48,782 bases of DNA. Source: Armatimonadota bacterium (lineage in GTDB: Bacteria > Armatimonadota > Fimbriimonadia > Fimbriimonadales > Fimbriimonadaceae). This document shows, one piece after another, positions 1-7,677 of this stretch (positions are counted from its first letter, which is position 1; every line of letters begins with the position of its first letter). The notes beneath the pieces are model-generated. The model was not told the DNA's origin. It saw only the letters and a list, made by a program, of their open reading frames with translations, and did not search any database. The DNA lies in assembly GCA_027451905.1 (NCBI GenBank), contig DAIDHV010000008.1:64001-112782 (forward strand), given 5' to 3'. Both the position numbers and the translations under genes were made by a program.

Positions 1-943
1 CCCGAATTGTTTCACCCATTTTGATCATGAGAGGATCCGTCATCGGATAAGCCTTCCCGTTAATCATAAAGTAGTTAGGCTTCATCGGCTTAACCAGTCC
101 CGTGTTGGCCTGCATGTAAGGAGGCACATACCCCTTCTTAATCGCATCCAAAAAGGCTTGCTTGTTGGCAAACCAACCCATCATGCGTCCGTTCATCTCT
201 GCCATCATCCTTGGATTTTTGTTCATGGCTTCCATTTGCTTATCCATAATCGCCATTTCATTCATGGCATTGCGGATGAAGTTGGTATCGCACTCGCTCA
301 GAGCCATCACATACTCTCTGGTGTAAGGAAAGGTCTTTTTTACGGGGTCGTCATCACTTTCAACAACAAGGGGGCCCATCAGCCCAGCCTGAACGTGGAG
401 AGTGGTCATATAATGGCAGTGATAAAAGTGGGTTCCAGCCGGCTGGGCCCGAAATAGGTACCGAAATTCCTGATTTGGGCCCACCGGCCACTGGGTTCCC
501 AGCGGAACCCCATCCATTTCACAAGGAACTTGGATTCCGTGCCAGTGGATGGTATGAAACTCTAGGCTCTTATTTTTGAGATTGACCTGAACCCATTCTC
601 CTTCTTTCACCCTGATTTCAGGACCCGGGTAGTTGTCGTTGTAGAGAAACATTGGCACCTCGACTCCTGGCAAAATCTCGTGGACACCGGTAACAACTTC
701 CATATCAAATACGGTGATCAGGTCATTAGCCTTTGGGAGGTCCCTCGGATAAAAGGCGGGCCTCGTTGCAGCCGGATCAAACTGGCCCGGCCATTGGGCA
801 GGATCGGATGTTGCCGCGAGGTGCTTTGAAGTCAAATCTCCCCAAGCCCAAACCGACCCCAGTGCCGAGGTCCCCGCTCCGAGAGCAATCCCCTTCAACA
901 GACTGCGTCGATTAAGGGCCGAAGAATGCGTCTTGTTTTCCAT
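1..943 (-). CDS. Multicopper oxidase, Tat-exported (3' end outside window)
   Basis: The frame opens with ATG at 943 and is still open at base 1, so about 314 N-terminal residues are visible. A twin-arginine signal (NRRSLLKG, residues 12-19) is followed by a hydrophobic stretch, so the folded enzyme should be exported by Tat. A tatC gene lies at 22909-23745. The first cupredoxin domain shows HWHG and a HFYHCHY block, which supply ligands to the type 2/type 3 copper centre in multicopper oxidases. A Met-rich segment (MDKQMEAMNKNPRMMAEMN) resembles the Met-rich inserts of CopA/CueO-type cuprous oxidases. The last visible motif, YFMINGKAYPMTDPL, is typical of the next cupredoxin domain. The gene starts 13 nt after the stop of the cupredoxin gene and is probably the last visible gene of a copper operon. 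The C-terminal T1 site cannot be checked, so a laccase-like role on another substrate remains possible. Confidence 0.9.
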   Translation of the reverse strand, partial: MENKTHSSALNRRSLLKGIALGAGTSALGSVWAWGDLTSKHLAATSDPAQWPGQFDPAATRPAFYPRDLPKANDLITVFDMEVVTGVHEILPGVEVPMFLYNDNYPGPEIRVKEGEWVQVNLKNKSLEFHTIHWHGIQVPCEMDGVPLGTQWPVGPNQEFRYLFRAQPAGTHFYHCHYMTTLHVQAGLMGPLVVESDDDPVKKTFPYTREYVMALSECDTNFIRNAMNEMAIMDKQMEAMNKNPRMMAEMNGRMMGWFANKQAFLDAIKKGYVPPYMQANTGLVKPMKPNYFMINGKAYPMTDPLMIKMGETIR

Positions 944-956
944 GATTTCTTGCTGA

Positions 957-1508
957 TTAGTCTATGTTGATTTTGCCAATCATGCCACCTGGTGCGTGCC
1001 CCTTCACAGTGCACAGGTACGTTGCGGCTCCCTTTTTGTTAGGAACCTTAATCGTCATTTCTTCCGCATTTGCCATTGACTTGCCATGAGGGTCTAGCAT
1101 TTTCGATCCCACCCCAAAGTTTGGTGGCACATGACTAGCCTTGGTAAGAGAACCCATCACAAACCGAATGTCATGCTTCATATCATCATCCATATTGATG
1201 AACACGATGTGGAGGGTTGCCCCGTGAGGGATATCAAGCAGAGGGTTTCGGTGGCCATCAATTCGGTAAGAAAGCATGTCGTTGGATGGGCCAGTCAGCA
1301 CCACCAAGTGGATGTTTTTGGTCATGTACATGAACTCTTTGCCGTGATCCATGACCATAGGTGATGTTCCTTTTAGCTTGGCCGCTTTAGCCAAAGAGAC
1401 TTGCTTGAAGCTAGTTTTTAGAATCTGGAAGTGGTTTGGAGTTGCCAAAGCAGATGACGAAATGGCGGCAATAATGCCGCCGATGATGATTCGATTTTTG
1501 ATGTTCAT
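957..1508 (-). CDS. Secreted type 1 copper protein (sulfocyanin/rusticyanin-like cupredoxin)
   Basis: This is a 183-residue protein with a signal peptide at about 1-22 (cleavage near SSSALA). The C-terminal half is a cupredoxin: His112 in KHDIRF, then Cys166-x4-His171-x4-Met176 in the stretch CTVKGHAPGGM. These four residues match the His/Cys/His/Met ligands of a mononuclear blue copper site, with the spacing of rusticyanin/sulfocyanin-type proteins. It probably carries electrons or copper in the periplasm. It lies between a Cys-rich secreted protein and a multicopper oxidase on the same strand, so a role as redox partner or copper donor of the oxidase is a reasonable inference. The start at 1508 is the only ATG before the signal peptide. 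No clear ribosome binding site is seen. Confidence 0.85.
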   Translation of the reverse strand: MNIKNRIIIGGIIAAISSSALATPNHFQILKTSFKQVSLAKAAKLKGTSPMVMDHGKEFMYMTKNIHLVVLTGPSNDMLSYRIDGHRNPLLDIPHGATLHIVFINMDDDMKHDIRFVMGSLTKASHVPPNFGVGSKMLDPHGKSMANAEEMTIKVPNKKGAATYLCTVKGHAPGGMIGKINID

Positions 1509-1559
1509 TCTGTTTCTGAAAATGTCCTTTGCGCTTGGACTAAGCGCGTGGCGTCGATT

Positions 1560-1585
1560 CCTACCTTTTCACTTCAAAAGGCAGG
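1560..1585. other. Inverted repeat between copper genes
   Basis: CCTACCTTTT and AAAAGGCAGG form a 10-bp stem with one mismatch and a 6-nt loop. It lies between the stop of the Cys-rich gene (1602) and the start of the cupredoxin gene (1508). No T-run follows on the minus strand, so an mRNA-processing or attenuating hairpin is more likely than a full intrinsic terminator. Confidence 0.4.
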
Positions 1586-1601
1586 CAAAGGGAGGTTATT
1601 T

Positions 1602-2099
1602 TCAGGCAGACGGGGGCCCTCGAAGCGGGTTGACCGCCCCAAGGTGTAAAGAGATTGTTGGAGGGATTGCAAAGCGAAAACTGGGCTCCCGCTGTCTCAA
1701 AATCAGTCCAAACGGGATTGGCACTGGCAGGGCGATCTGTGAGGCCCCACTGGTGAAAATGGCACCCAAAGGGCGATGGGGGCTTGATGCCTTAGAAGAA
1801 AGCGCACAGGGGCAAGATTGCCCAGCAATTCCAGCCGAGTGGCCTAACCGACTCTCCCCTTTTGACTCGGAAACATTGGGGTTGCAAGCCATTTGGCAAG
1901 TGGCTGCCTTGCCAACGCGGTGCCGGCAGCAGGGCATTTGGCAAGTGGCAACACAAGGCGCCTTCTTGACCATCTTAGGGCTAGCTAAGATTGGGCATTG
2001 CGGTTGCGGAGGGCAAAAAACTGGCGTGCGGATGCCTGCAATCCCCAAAACTTGGCAGATTGTGAGCAAAAAGGCAACAAAAACTGAACTTGCCTGCAC
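1602..2099 (-). CDS. Cys-rich secreted protein of the copper operon
   Basis: This 165-residue ORF starts at GTG 2099. An AGAGG ribosome-binding-like sequence lies a few bases upstream, which supports the start. Residues 1-22 form a plausible signal peptide. The mature N-terminus has clustered cysteines in CxxxC spacing: C29, C35, C49, C53, C57, C58, C68, C72, then C96/C98 in a CPC motif. Several lie in the repeated block ATCQM. The remainder is Pro/Ser-rich and ends LRGPPSA. I do not recognise a named family. The layout (signal peptide, short Cys/Met/His part, Pro-rich tail) resembles small secreted proteins often found beside copper-efflux or copper-oxidase genes. Position upstream of a cupredoxin and a multicopper oxidase on the same strand suggests periplasmic metal binding. 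A longer plus-strand ORF covers the same DNA but lacks these features. Confidence 0.6.
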   Translation of the reverse strand: MQASSVFVAFLLTICQVLGIAGIRTPVFCPPQPQCPILASPKMVKKAPCVATCQMPCCRHRVGKAATCQMACNPNVSESKGESRLGHSAGIAGQSCPCALSSKASSPHRPLGAIFTSGASQIALPVPIPFGLILRQREPSFRFAIPPTISLHLGAVNPLRGPPSA

Positions 2100-2166
2100 T
2101 TGTCCTCTTTATACAAGATTTTTTATGCAAAAGTTCTTTGGCTAGCGCCATATGAGGAACTTTACG

Positions 2167-2186
2167 ATACTCCAGTAGAGTATAAT
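2167..2186 (+). promoter_or_regulatory. -10 element with overlapping dyad (divergent promoter region)
   Basis: TATAAT at 2181-2186 is a perfect -10 hexamer 14 nt before the ATG of the TonB-dependent receptor. A dyad, ATACTC-CAGTA-GAGTAT (2167-2183), overlaps it and could bind a dimeric repressor or activator. On the other strand TATAAA (2108-2113) lies 8 nt before the GTG of the Cys-rich copper protein. The 101-bp gap therefore seems to hold two divergent promoters. No convincing -35 box was found for either. Confidence 0.5.
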
Positions 2187-2200
2187 AGTTCATTCACGAG

Positions 2201-4702
2201 ATGCCGATTCTTCCGTTAAACCTGCCCATAGCCATCGGAACGAAGAGGACGCCGGACCCCGTCCAGATTTCTCCGGCTCAAGAAGATACGGGAAGAATTG
2301 CCTTTCAAGTTCACAACCGCGCCAACAACCATGCGGTAGCCAACGCCAAGATTCATATCAAGGAATCTGCCACTCAAGATATCCAAGTGCTGCAATCCAA
2401 CCGTCAGGGCAGAGCCACTTCCAAGGGGCTCCAGCCCGGCCAATGGCTGATTGTGGTGCTTGCCAAAGGGCTTGTTCCCGCCGCCAAACTCATCACAGTC
2501 GAGGCAGGAAAAACCGTGAGCGTAGACATCCAAATGACAGAGCCTAAAGAGACGGTTTTGGTCATCAATGCCTCCAAACTTGTGGTGGTCTCGGCGGGAA
2601 AATCCGGCGTGACCCGTGGCAAGCAATTTATTAAGAAATTTGGCACGGGAGGCGGCAATGGCCAGTCCCTATCTAACATTCTCAAGACCAATCCTGGCCT
2701 TGCCACCGATTCCGGCGGTCAAGTCCACCCCGTTGGAGAGCATGCTGCCACCTCCATCATCATTGATGGTTTCCAAATTCCTGGCTCGATCCCTGGCCGC
2801 CAAGGGCAGCCGATCGTCCCCTCCGTCATGAATTCGATTGACGTGATGACCGGGAACTATGCCCCCAAATACGGAAGAGAGACGGCTGCCATTTTGGATG
2901 TAGACCTTGCCGAAGGAGGACCAAAGCCAGACGCAAGAATAAGCCAAACCTACGGAAGCTATTCCACCGCCGAGACCAGCCTTTTGCTCAGCGGGCAGCT
3001 GGGACCAATACATGGCATGCCCCTCAAAAGCGGGCTCCATGACCGAAAGCTTAGCTACCTCCTAGATTTTGATGTTCGATCCACCCAGAACGCATTAGAA
3101 CCACCCCAGCCATCACCTCAATCTGACCATAACGGGCAGACCGCAACCTACCTTTTTGGCCATTTTAGCTACTGGCTCAACCCTGCTTCAACCGTTCGGT
3201 TTACGGTCGGCTCCAACCCAGTTGAGACTGAAATAGCCAATCGGGCAGGGCTTCCTGCCTCTTATATTCCCTTCGGCCAAGGTTATGGTTTTGGCGGACA
3301 GCAGCCAGCGTCTTCTGGGCTTCCAAGCCAGCAACAGTTGGGCCAAGATGTTTATCAAACCGATTACAACGAATTTGGGGTTGCCAGTTTCATCCACAAA
3401 TTTGGGAAATCTAACGTTTTTTCGGCCGCCTTTGGGCTGACCCACAACGGGCTCAATATTCTCAACAACAACCCCTCCATCAACCTCAACAACCTGCCTG
3501 CCGACAATTCGATTGAATACAATCCAACCCTCATCCGAAACCAAAGAGACGCAGAAGGCAGCACCAGCCTCAAGCTCAATTCTGGTCACCACCACCTAGA
3601 ATTTGGGTTGACCTACGACGGCCAAGAAGGCAACGACAGCTATCAACTGATTCCAGCTAGCCAAGCTGCCCTCAACAACCTGCTAAGTGGTGATCCCACC
3701 AACCCCACCCCCGATCCGACGAACCCTCTTTACACCTTGGCTCCTGTGAACGGGGCACCGTCAACCGTGGTTGTTTCAAGAACCGGCTCTTACAAAGCCG
3801 CCTATGCCCAAGACACCTGGCAGATCTCCAAAAAGTTCTCTATGAACTACGGCGCCCGCTGGGAGCAGTACATCCAGCACGAGTTCATCCAGCAAAATGG
3901 AAATCCGGCAACCCCTGCCAACGAAGCCCTTGCCGAATTAGAACCCCGAATCAACCTTGCCTACGAGCTTGATGCCAAGTATCAACTGGCCGCCTCGTTC
4001 AACCGGTTGATGATTATTCCCCCAACCCCACAGGGGCTAAGCGTCAACGTGAACTCCAATCAATCGCCACTTGCCCCGCCAGAAACCGTCAGCCAATTTG
4101 GGACCGGTACCGCCATGAACCTGGGCCGACACCAAAGTTTGACCCTCAACTACATCTATAAAGAGCTTTCTGACCAATTAGACACCGGCCTTTTGGTTCC
4201 CGGCGCGCAGATTGGATCTTACGCCAGTGCGTCCATCCCCGGAGACACGGTTCGAGCGTTTGAGGTTGGGTACCAGGTTTCGTCTGGTCATCCCACCGGT
4301 TTAGAGGGATACGTTAGCTACCAAAACGCTCTGGCTACCATCAAGCAAATCCCAGGAAATATCTACTTTGGAGTGCCTTATAACGATCACGACCAGCTTC
4401 ACACCTTAACAATTGGGCTGGATGACACCTTTAAGGGAGGCGCCACAGCCGGAATCACTTACTCTTATGGCAGCGGATTTTTTTCCAGCACTTTGCCCAA
4501 CCAGACCAACCGCCATCCTCACGATCAATTCGACCTATCTGCCAGCACCCCATTCAGAATTGATGGGCAAAAATGGACCCTTTCCATGAGCATTTTGAAC
4601 ATTTTTAACAAGAACAATGAACTCAACTTCCTTTCCGGATTTGATGGAACTCGATTTCAACAGGGAAGGCGACTTGCCTTGACCATCAACGGCAAATTTT
4701 AG
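2201..4702 (+). CDS. TonB-dependent outer-membrane receptor with N-terminal carboxypeptidase-regulatory-like domain
   Basis: The 833-residue protein begins with a carboxypeptidase-regulatory-like beta-sandwich (about 31-112). A TonB-box-like ETVLV follows (117-121), then a plug domain (about 135-240, with IIIDGFQIPGS and SIDVMTGNYAPKYGRETAA), and a long beta-barrel ending in Phe (LALTINGKF). Such receptors move large or scarce substrates across the outer membrane using TonB energy. The exbB, exbD and tonB genes follow at once, so the four genes look like a self-sufficient uptake operon. The substrate cannot be read from the sequence. Divergence from a copper operon hints at metals, but sugars or peptides are equally possible. 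Oddity: no classical signal peptide is visible, the N-terminus being MPILPLNLPIAIGTKRT. An in-frame TAG at 2186 rules out a longer ATG-started form. Either this short hydrophobic stretch suffices, or the true 5' end is damaged. Confidence 0.88.
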   Translation: MPILPLNLPIAIGTKRTPDPVQISPAQEDTGRIAFQVHNRANNHAVANAKIHIKESATQDIQVLQSNRQGRATSKGLQPGQWLIVVLAKGLVPAAKLITVEAGKTVSVDIQMTEPKETVLVINASKLVVVSAGKSGVTRGKQFIKKFGTGGGNGQSLSNILKTNPGLATDSGGQVHPVGEHAATSIIIDGFQIPGSIPGRQGQPIVPSVMNSIDVMTGNYAPKYGRETAAILDVDLAEGGPKPDARISQTYGSYSTAETSLLLSGQLGPIHGMPLKSGLHDRKLSYLLDFDVRSTQNALEPPQPSPQSDHNGQTATYLFGHFSYWLNPASTVRFTVGSNPVETEIANRAGLPASYIPFGQGYGFGGQQPASSGLPSQQQLGQDVYQTDYNEFGVASFIHKFGKSNVFSAAFGLTHNGLNILNNNPSINLNNLPADNSIEYNPTLIRNQRDAEGSTSLKLNSGHHHLEFGLTYDGQEGNDSYQLIPASQAALNNLLSGDPTNPTPDPTNPLYTLAPVNGAPSTVVVSRTGSYKAAYAQDTWQISKKFSMNYGARWEQYIQHEFIQQNGNPATPANEALAELEPRINLAYELDAKYQLAASFNRLMIIPPTPQGLSVNVNSNQSPLAPPETVSQFGTGTAMNLGRHQSLTLNYIYKELSDQLDTGLLVPGAQIGSYASASIPGDTVRAFEVGYQVSSGHPTGLEGYVSYQNALATIKQIPGNIYFGVPYNDHDQLHTLTIGLDDTFKGGATAGITYSYGSGFFSSTLPNQTNRHPHDQFDLSASTPFRIDGQKWTLSMSILNIFNKNNELNFLSGFDGTRFQQGRRLALTINGKF

Positions 4703-4714
4703 CAAAACATAACT

Positions 4715-5377
4715 ATGGATAAACTTCTTAACCTCTTTCACGCTGGTGGCTTCATGATGTGGCCGCTCCTCGTCTTATCTCTCATTGCCTTTTACACTAT
4801 TGTGGATAGGGTGATCACCTATAGATCGATCCGTGGCAAAGCCAATGGACTCTTAGACTTAGTGCTAGAACCCATCCAGAACGGTGACATTACCGGCGCG
4901 GCTCAGGCCCTAGAGAAGAAATCTGGGGTCATGGCCGACTGCCTAAGAGTGGCCCTAGAATATAGACACCTGCCGGTGCCTCAGGTGGAAAGAATTATCC
5001 AAGAAGTTGGAGAAGAGCAATTTAATCAGCTTGAAGAAAAACTGCCAATCCTTGATACCACCACCACCATTTCTCCCCTGTTGGGCTTGCTGGGAACCTT
5101 GGTTGGAATGATTGCCACCTTTCAAGCCATTTCTGCCAGCCACAACTCAGCCGATAACAACGCGATTCTTGCCGGAGTTGGAGAAGCCTTATACGCTACC
5201 GCAACCGGCTTATCTATTGCCGTTATTTGCTTTATTGCTTACAACTATTTTTCTGCAAGGCAGCGCGCCATTGTTGGAGAAACTGAACTAGCCACCACAA
5301 AACTCATCAACGTTTTAATTGAGGCCAAGGCGATTGGCTATGGGCCAGAACCAGAAAAAGAAACGGTTAAGATATAG
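4715..5377 (+). CDS. exbB: ExbB/TolQ-family proton channel subunit
   Basis: This 220-residue inner-membrane protein has three transmembrane segments, near residues 12-32, 115-140 and 160-182. It carries the MotA/TolQ/ExbB signature around ISPLLGLLGTLVGMI and ATATGLSIAVICF. With ExbD it forms the proton-driven motor that energises TonB. Length is normal for ExbB without the long N-terminal periplasmic extension. It starts 13 nt after the receptor stop and ends 2 nt before exbD, so it is part of one transcription unit with receptor, exbD and tonB. A TolQ assignment is less likely because TonB and a receptor are adjacent and no tolA/tolB/pal is seen. Confidence 0.9.
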   Translation: MDKLLNLFHAGGFMMWPLLVLSLIAFYTIVDRVITYRSIRGKANGLLDLVLEPIQNGDITGAAQALEKKSGVMADCLRVALEYRHLPVPQVERIIQEVGEEQFNQLEEKLPILDTTTTISPLLGLLGTLVGMIATFQAISASHNSADNNAILAGVGEALYATATGLSIAVICFIAYNYFSARQRAIVGETELATTKLINVLIEAKAIGYGPEPEKETVKI

Positions 5378-5379
5378 CC

Positions 5380-5796
5380 ATGGAATTTAAGCGTCGACGC
5401 CAAATGAAAAGGGCAAAGATCGAGATCATTCCGATGATCGATACCATGTTCTTTTTGCTCGTCTTTTTTATGCTCAGCAGCCTTGCCATGTCTCATATGT
5501 ATGGGATGAACCTTCAGCTACCTAAAGCCTCAACCAGCACCGAAGAAACCAAAGTCAACCTAACCATTACCATTGACCGACTAGAAAACGTATACGTCAA
5601 CAACCAAAGGGTTCTTGTTCCTGCCGTTGCTGGTGCCCTTCAGAAGGCGGCTGGCAATGCCGACCTCTCTAAGCAGACCGTGGTCATCAACGCCGATGGC
5701 AGTGTTCCTCATGGGCTGGTTGTGGAATGTATGGACGAAGCCCGCCAAGCCGGTGCCGTTCATTTTGCAATTGCAACCACCGCCCCCAACGGCTAA
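5380..5796 (+). CDS. exbD: ExbD/TolR-family motor subunit
   Basis: The protein has 138 residues: a short basic cytoplasmic N-terminus, one membrane span (about 19-38) and a periplasmic C-terminal domain. Asp21 in PMIDTMFFLLVFFM is the conserved protonatable aspartate of the ExbD/TolR family. The C-terminal part (VVINADGSVPHGLVVECMDEAR) matches the usual ExbD periplasmic fold. It starts 2 nt after exbB, consistent with translational coupling, and is followed 34 nt later by tonB. It should form the proton channel with ExbB and pass energy to TonB. Confidence 0.9.
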   Translation: MEFKRRRQMKRAKIEIIPMIDTMFFLLVFFMLSSLAMSHMYGMNLQLPKASTSTEETKVNLTITIDRLENVYVNNQRVLVPAVAGALQKAAGNADLSKQTVVINADGSVPHGLVVECMDEARQAGAVHFAIATTAPNG

Positions 5797-5830
5797 AAAG
5801 GTCCAGCAGCCAACAAAACCCTAAACAGCA

Positions 5831-6622
5831 ATGAGACGAGGAGTACAGACCAAAAAGAAGAAGAATGGCGCCACCATCCTGATTGCGGTGGGCCTAAATG
5901 TTATTGTTTGGGGCGGCCTTGCCTTGCTTTTTACAATCCATAAAATTGCCCAAGAGCGATCCTTTGATGTCACGATGGTGGCGATGAAACAAGCCGCATT
6001 TAAGCCCATCAAACAGCCCCCCGCTAAAAAGATCAAAGCCAAGACTAAACCCCAGCCCAAGGCATCTAAAGGCGGAAAAGCCCACAAAGCCTCGGGTCCG
6101 CCGCATCCCCACTTTATGGCCAGCGCCCCTAGCTCCAGCGGAGGCAGCGGCGGTCAGACCGTAGCCGCCGGTGGCAGCGGAAAAGCCGGTCAGCTGTTTA
6201 CTAACAAGCCACCTGTGACCAAGCAGCAGCAGCCCAAGCCGGTTGAAACGCCATCCATCCCTCCCAAAACCATCCCCAAGAAAAAGGCCATTCCAGAAAC
6301 GAAGCCCTTGGATAAGGCTCCCAAAATTGTTTTTCATCAGGCCCCTTCCGGTCGCACGCGCGAGGCGTCTCCAGTTGCCCCTCTATTGCCCAAAATTCCA
6401 ACCAGCCTGCGGTCAGAAACCTTTGCTGCTTCGATGGTTGTTCAGGTCTCTTTGGATGAGCAAGGCAACAGCACCGTCTCGCTTCTGTCTTCTAGTGGCA
6501 ATGCCCAGTTGGACAAATTGGTGATGAGTGCGATCCAAAAATGGAAGTGGAACCCAGCCACCGTGGACGGAGTGCCAATCCCTGCCCTTTTCAACTACAA
6601 AGTTGAACTCAATGTCAACTGA
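5831..6622 (+). CDS. tonB: TonB energy-transducing protein
   Basis: The 263-residue protein has a basic N-terminus (RRGVQTKKKKN), one membrane anchor (about 14-38), and a long Pro/Lys/Gly-rich periplasm-spanning linker (about 50-190, many KP, PK and QP pairs plus a Gly/Ser patch). The C-terminal TonB domain is about 195-263, with VQVSLDEQGN, LDKLVMSAIQKWKWNPA and a final beta strand FNYKVELNVN. This is the standard TonB layout. It closes the receptor-exbB-exbD-tonB operon and probably serves the adjacent receptor, perhaps others too. Its last codons and stop lie inside a perfect 17-bp inverted repeat (6601-6636). Confidence 0.9.
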   Translation: MRRGVQTKKKKNGATILIAVGLNVIVWGGLALLFTIHKIAQERSFDVTMVAMKQAAFKPIKQPPAKKIKAKTKPQPKASKGGKAHKASGPPHPHFMASAPSSSGGSGGQTVAAGGSGKAGQLFTNKPPVTKQQQPKPVETPSIPPKTIPKKKAIPETKPLDKAPKIVFHQAPSGRTREASPVAPLLPKIPTSLRSETFAASMVVQVSLDEQGNSTVSLLSSSGNAQLDKLVMSAIQKWKWNPATVDGVPIPALFNYKVELNVN

Positions 6623-6636
6623 CATTGAGTTCAACT
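6601..6636. repeat. Perfect 17-bp inverted repeat over the tonB stop codon
   Basis: AGTTGAACTCAATGTCA at 6601-6617 and its exact reverse complement at 6620-6636 are separated by only AC. The tonB stop TGA is 6620-6622, so the left arm is coding and the right arm is the 3' UTR. No T-run follows. It could end or protect the operon transcript, or act as a binding site. Confidence 0.8.
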
Positions 6637-6728
6637 TAGGCCGCCTATCAGAACCTGATCAGCAGCGGGGCCAAGCCCTTTCTTGTTAAGATATTCCCGA
6701 ACCTTAAACTGGTATCCTTGAACCTAAT

Positions 6729-7166
6729 ATGTGCCGAGTGTTGGTCATTGACGACGAAGAAGACGTCGTGAAAGCGGTTGCAAGACGCTTAGAGCGAGAT
6801 GGGCTCCAGGTGGATTCTGCAACTTCGGCCTCAACTGGCATCGACAAAATATCTTCTGCAGAGAAGCCTTACGACGTCATTGTGAGCGATATGAGCATGG
6901 ACGACGCCAACGCGGGTTTAAGGGTCCTCCATTCTGCCTTTGCAAGAGACCTTTTTGCGGAAGTGATTGTGATGACGGCGTACGGAAACGTTGCCAACGC
7001 GGTAGAGTGCATGCGTCGAGGCGCGTTTGATTACATCGAGAAGAACAAGCCCGATGTGGATGTGTACGAGTTGCTTGCCAAGAAGGTCAATGAAGCGATT
7101 GAGCGTCGGCGTCGAGATGTCCGTACGGTTGAGTTGTGGGAACGCGTCGCCAAAGTCAAGCAGTAA
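6729..7166 (+). CDS. Stand-alone response-regulator receiver protein
   Basis: The 145-residue protein is a single REC domain plus a short basic helix. The acidic pocket is D8/D9 (LVIDDEED), the phospho-acceptor is D54 in VSDMSMDD, and the conserved Thr and Lys are T83 (MTAYG) and K105. There is no DNA-binding or enzymatic output domain, so it may act by protein-protein contact like CheY or Spo0F, or shuttle phosphate. No histidine kinase is adjacent, making it an orphan. It starts about 107 bp after tonB, and whether it shares that transcript is uncertain because of the inverted repeat in between. A possible hairpin (7170-7191) follows the gene. Confidence 0.85.
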   Translation: MCRVLVIDDEEDVVKAVARRLERDGLQVDSATSASTGIDKISSAEKPYDVIVSDMSMDDANAGLRVLHSAFARDLFAEVIVMTAYGNVANAVECMRRGAFDYIEKNKPDVDVYELLAKKVNEAIERRRRDVRTVELWERVAKVKQ

Positions 7167-7284
7167 CCTGGCCTTGTCTAGCCTGAAGGCCGGCGCCTTG
7201 CTTATAGGCATAGTCGGCACGTCTTGCTGCTGTACCTAGACCTCGCCTGGGATCGCCGCTTCATTGGACAAAAGCAACCTAAAG
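7167..7284. other. Intergenic stretch after the receiver gene
   Basis: GGCCTT (7170-7175) and AAGGCC (7186-7191) can form a short hairpin just after the receiver stop, but no T-run follows. Nothing else is recognisable up to 7284. From there to 7753 the only content seen is two weak minus-strand ORFs. Confidence 0.4.
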
Positions 7285-7470
7285 CTAAACTACTTCTCCG
7301 TCCGCTGGGTTTTGAAATCCGTCTTTGGCCGTCTGAGCTACCTCCAGAGCGGGCACCTGATCGGCGCGCCAATACTTAACTCCCACCGCTAAACCAAGTA
7401 TGGCCGCACAGAACCAAAGTCCAATCGCTCGATTGGTAAACGGTCTTGCTTTGTCAACTTTAGTCCTCAC
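7285..7470 (-). CDS. Small putative membrane protein
   Basis: This 61-residue ORF starts at GTG 7470. It has a basic N-terminus, one predicted transmembrane helix (about 16-32, IGLWFCAAILGLAVGV) and a hydrophilic tail. An AGGAAGG sequence lies about 10 nt upstream, overlapping the end of the preceding ORF, so the two could be translationally linked. I recognise no family. The region between the receiver and GH44 genes is otherwise empty, which slightly favours a real gene, but length and GTG start keep confidence low. Confidence 0.35.
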   Translation of the reverse strand: MRTKVDKARPFTNRAIGLWFCAAILGLAVGVKYWRADQVPALEVAQTAKDGFQNPADGEVV

Positions 7471-7476
7471 AATGGC

Positions 7477-7677
7477 TTACCTTCCTGCCACCAGAATTTG
7501 TCGACCAACGAGCCCCGATCCGAATACCCTTACGCCATCGCCCAGAACCATTTCTGCCCTACTCGATCCAAGTATAGCCCCTTCCGTGTCGGCTGGGAAA
7601 TCATGGCGTCGGTGACAAAAGAAGTATGGCTGCAAGGCTCGTTGAGAACCTTGTAGCCCCGTCCTTGACCTACTCAA
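7477..7677 (-). CDS. Small hypothetical protein
   Basis: This 66-residue ORF starts at TTG 7677 and ends 6 nt before the GTG of the next minus-strand ORF. The C-terminal part (GDGVRVFGSGLVGRQILVAGR) looks beta-rich, and there is one CHRRH motif. No signal peptide or known domain is seen. It would be transcribed divergently from the GH44 gene. The lack of an ATG and its short length make it doubtful. Confidence 0.25.
   Translation of the reverse strand: MSRSRTGLQGSQRALQPYFFCHRRHDFPADTEGAILGSSRAEMVLGDGVRVFGSGLVGRQILVAGR

Noticed and set aside
1351-2145. 264-codon plus-strand ORF
   Set aside because: It runs antisense through the cupredoxin start and the Cys-rich gene, has no domain or ribosome binding site, and the minus-strand frames have signal peptides and metal-ligand motifs.
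1981-2193. 70-codon minus-strand ORF overlapping the Cys-rich gene start
   Set aside because: It has no ribosome binding site, no domain, and overlaps the better supported Cys-rich frame.
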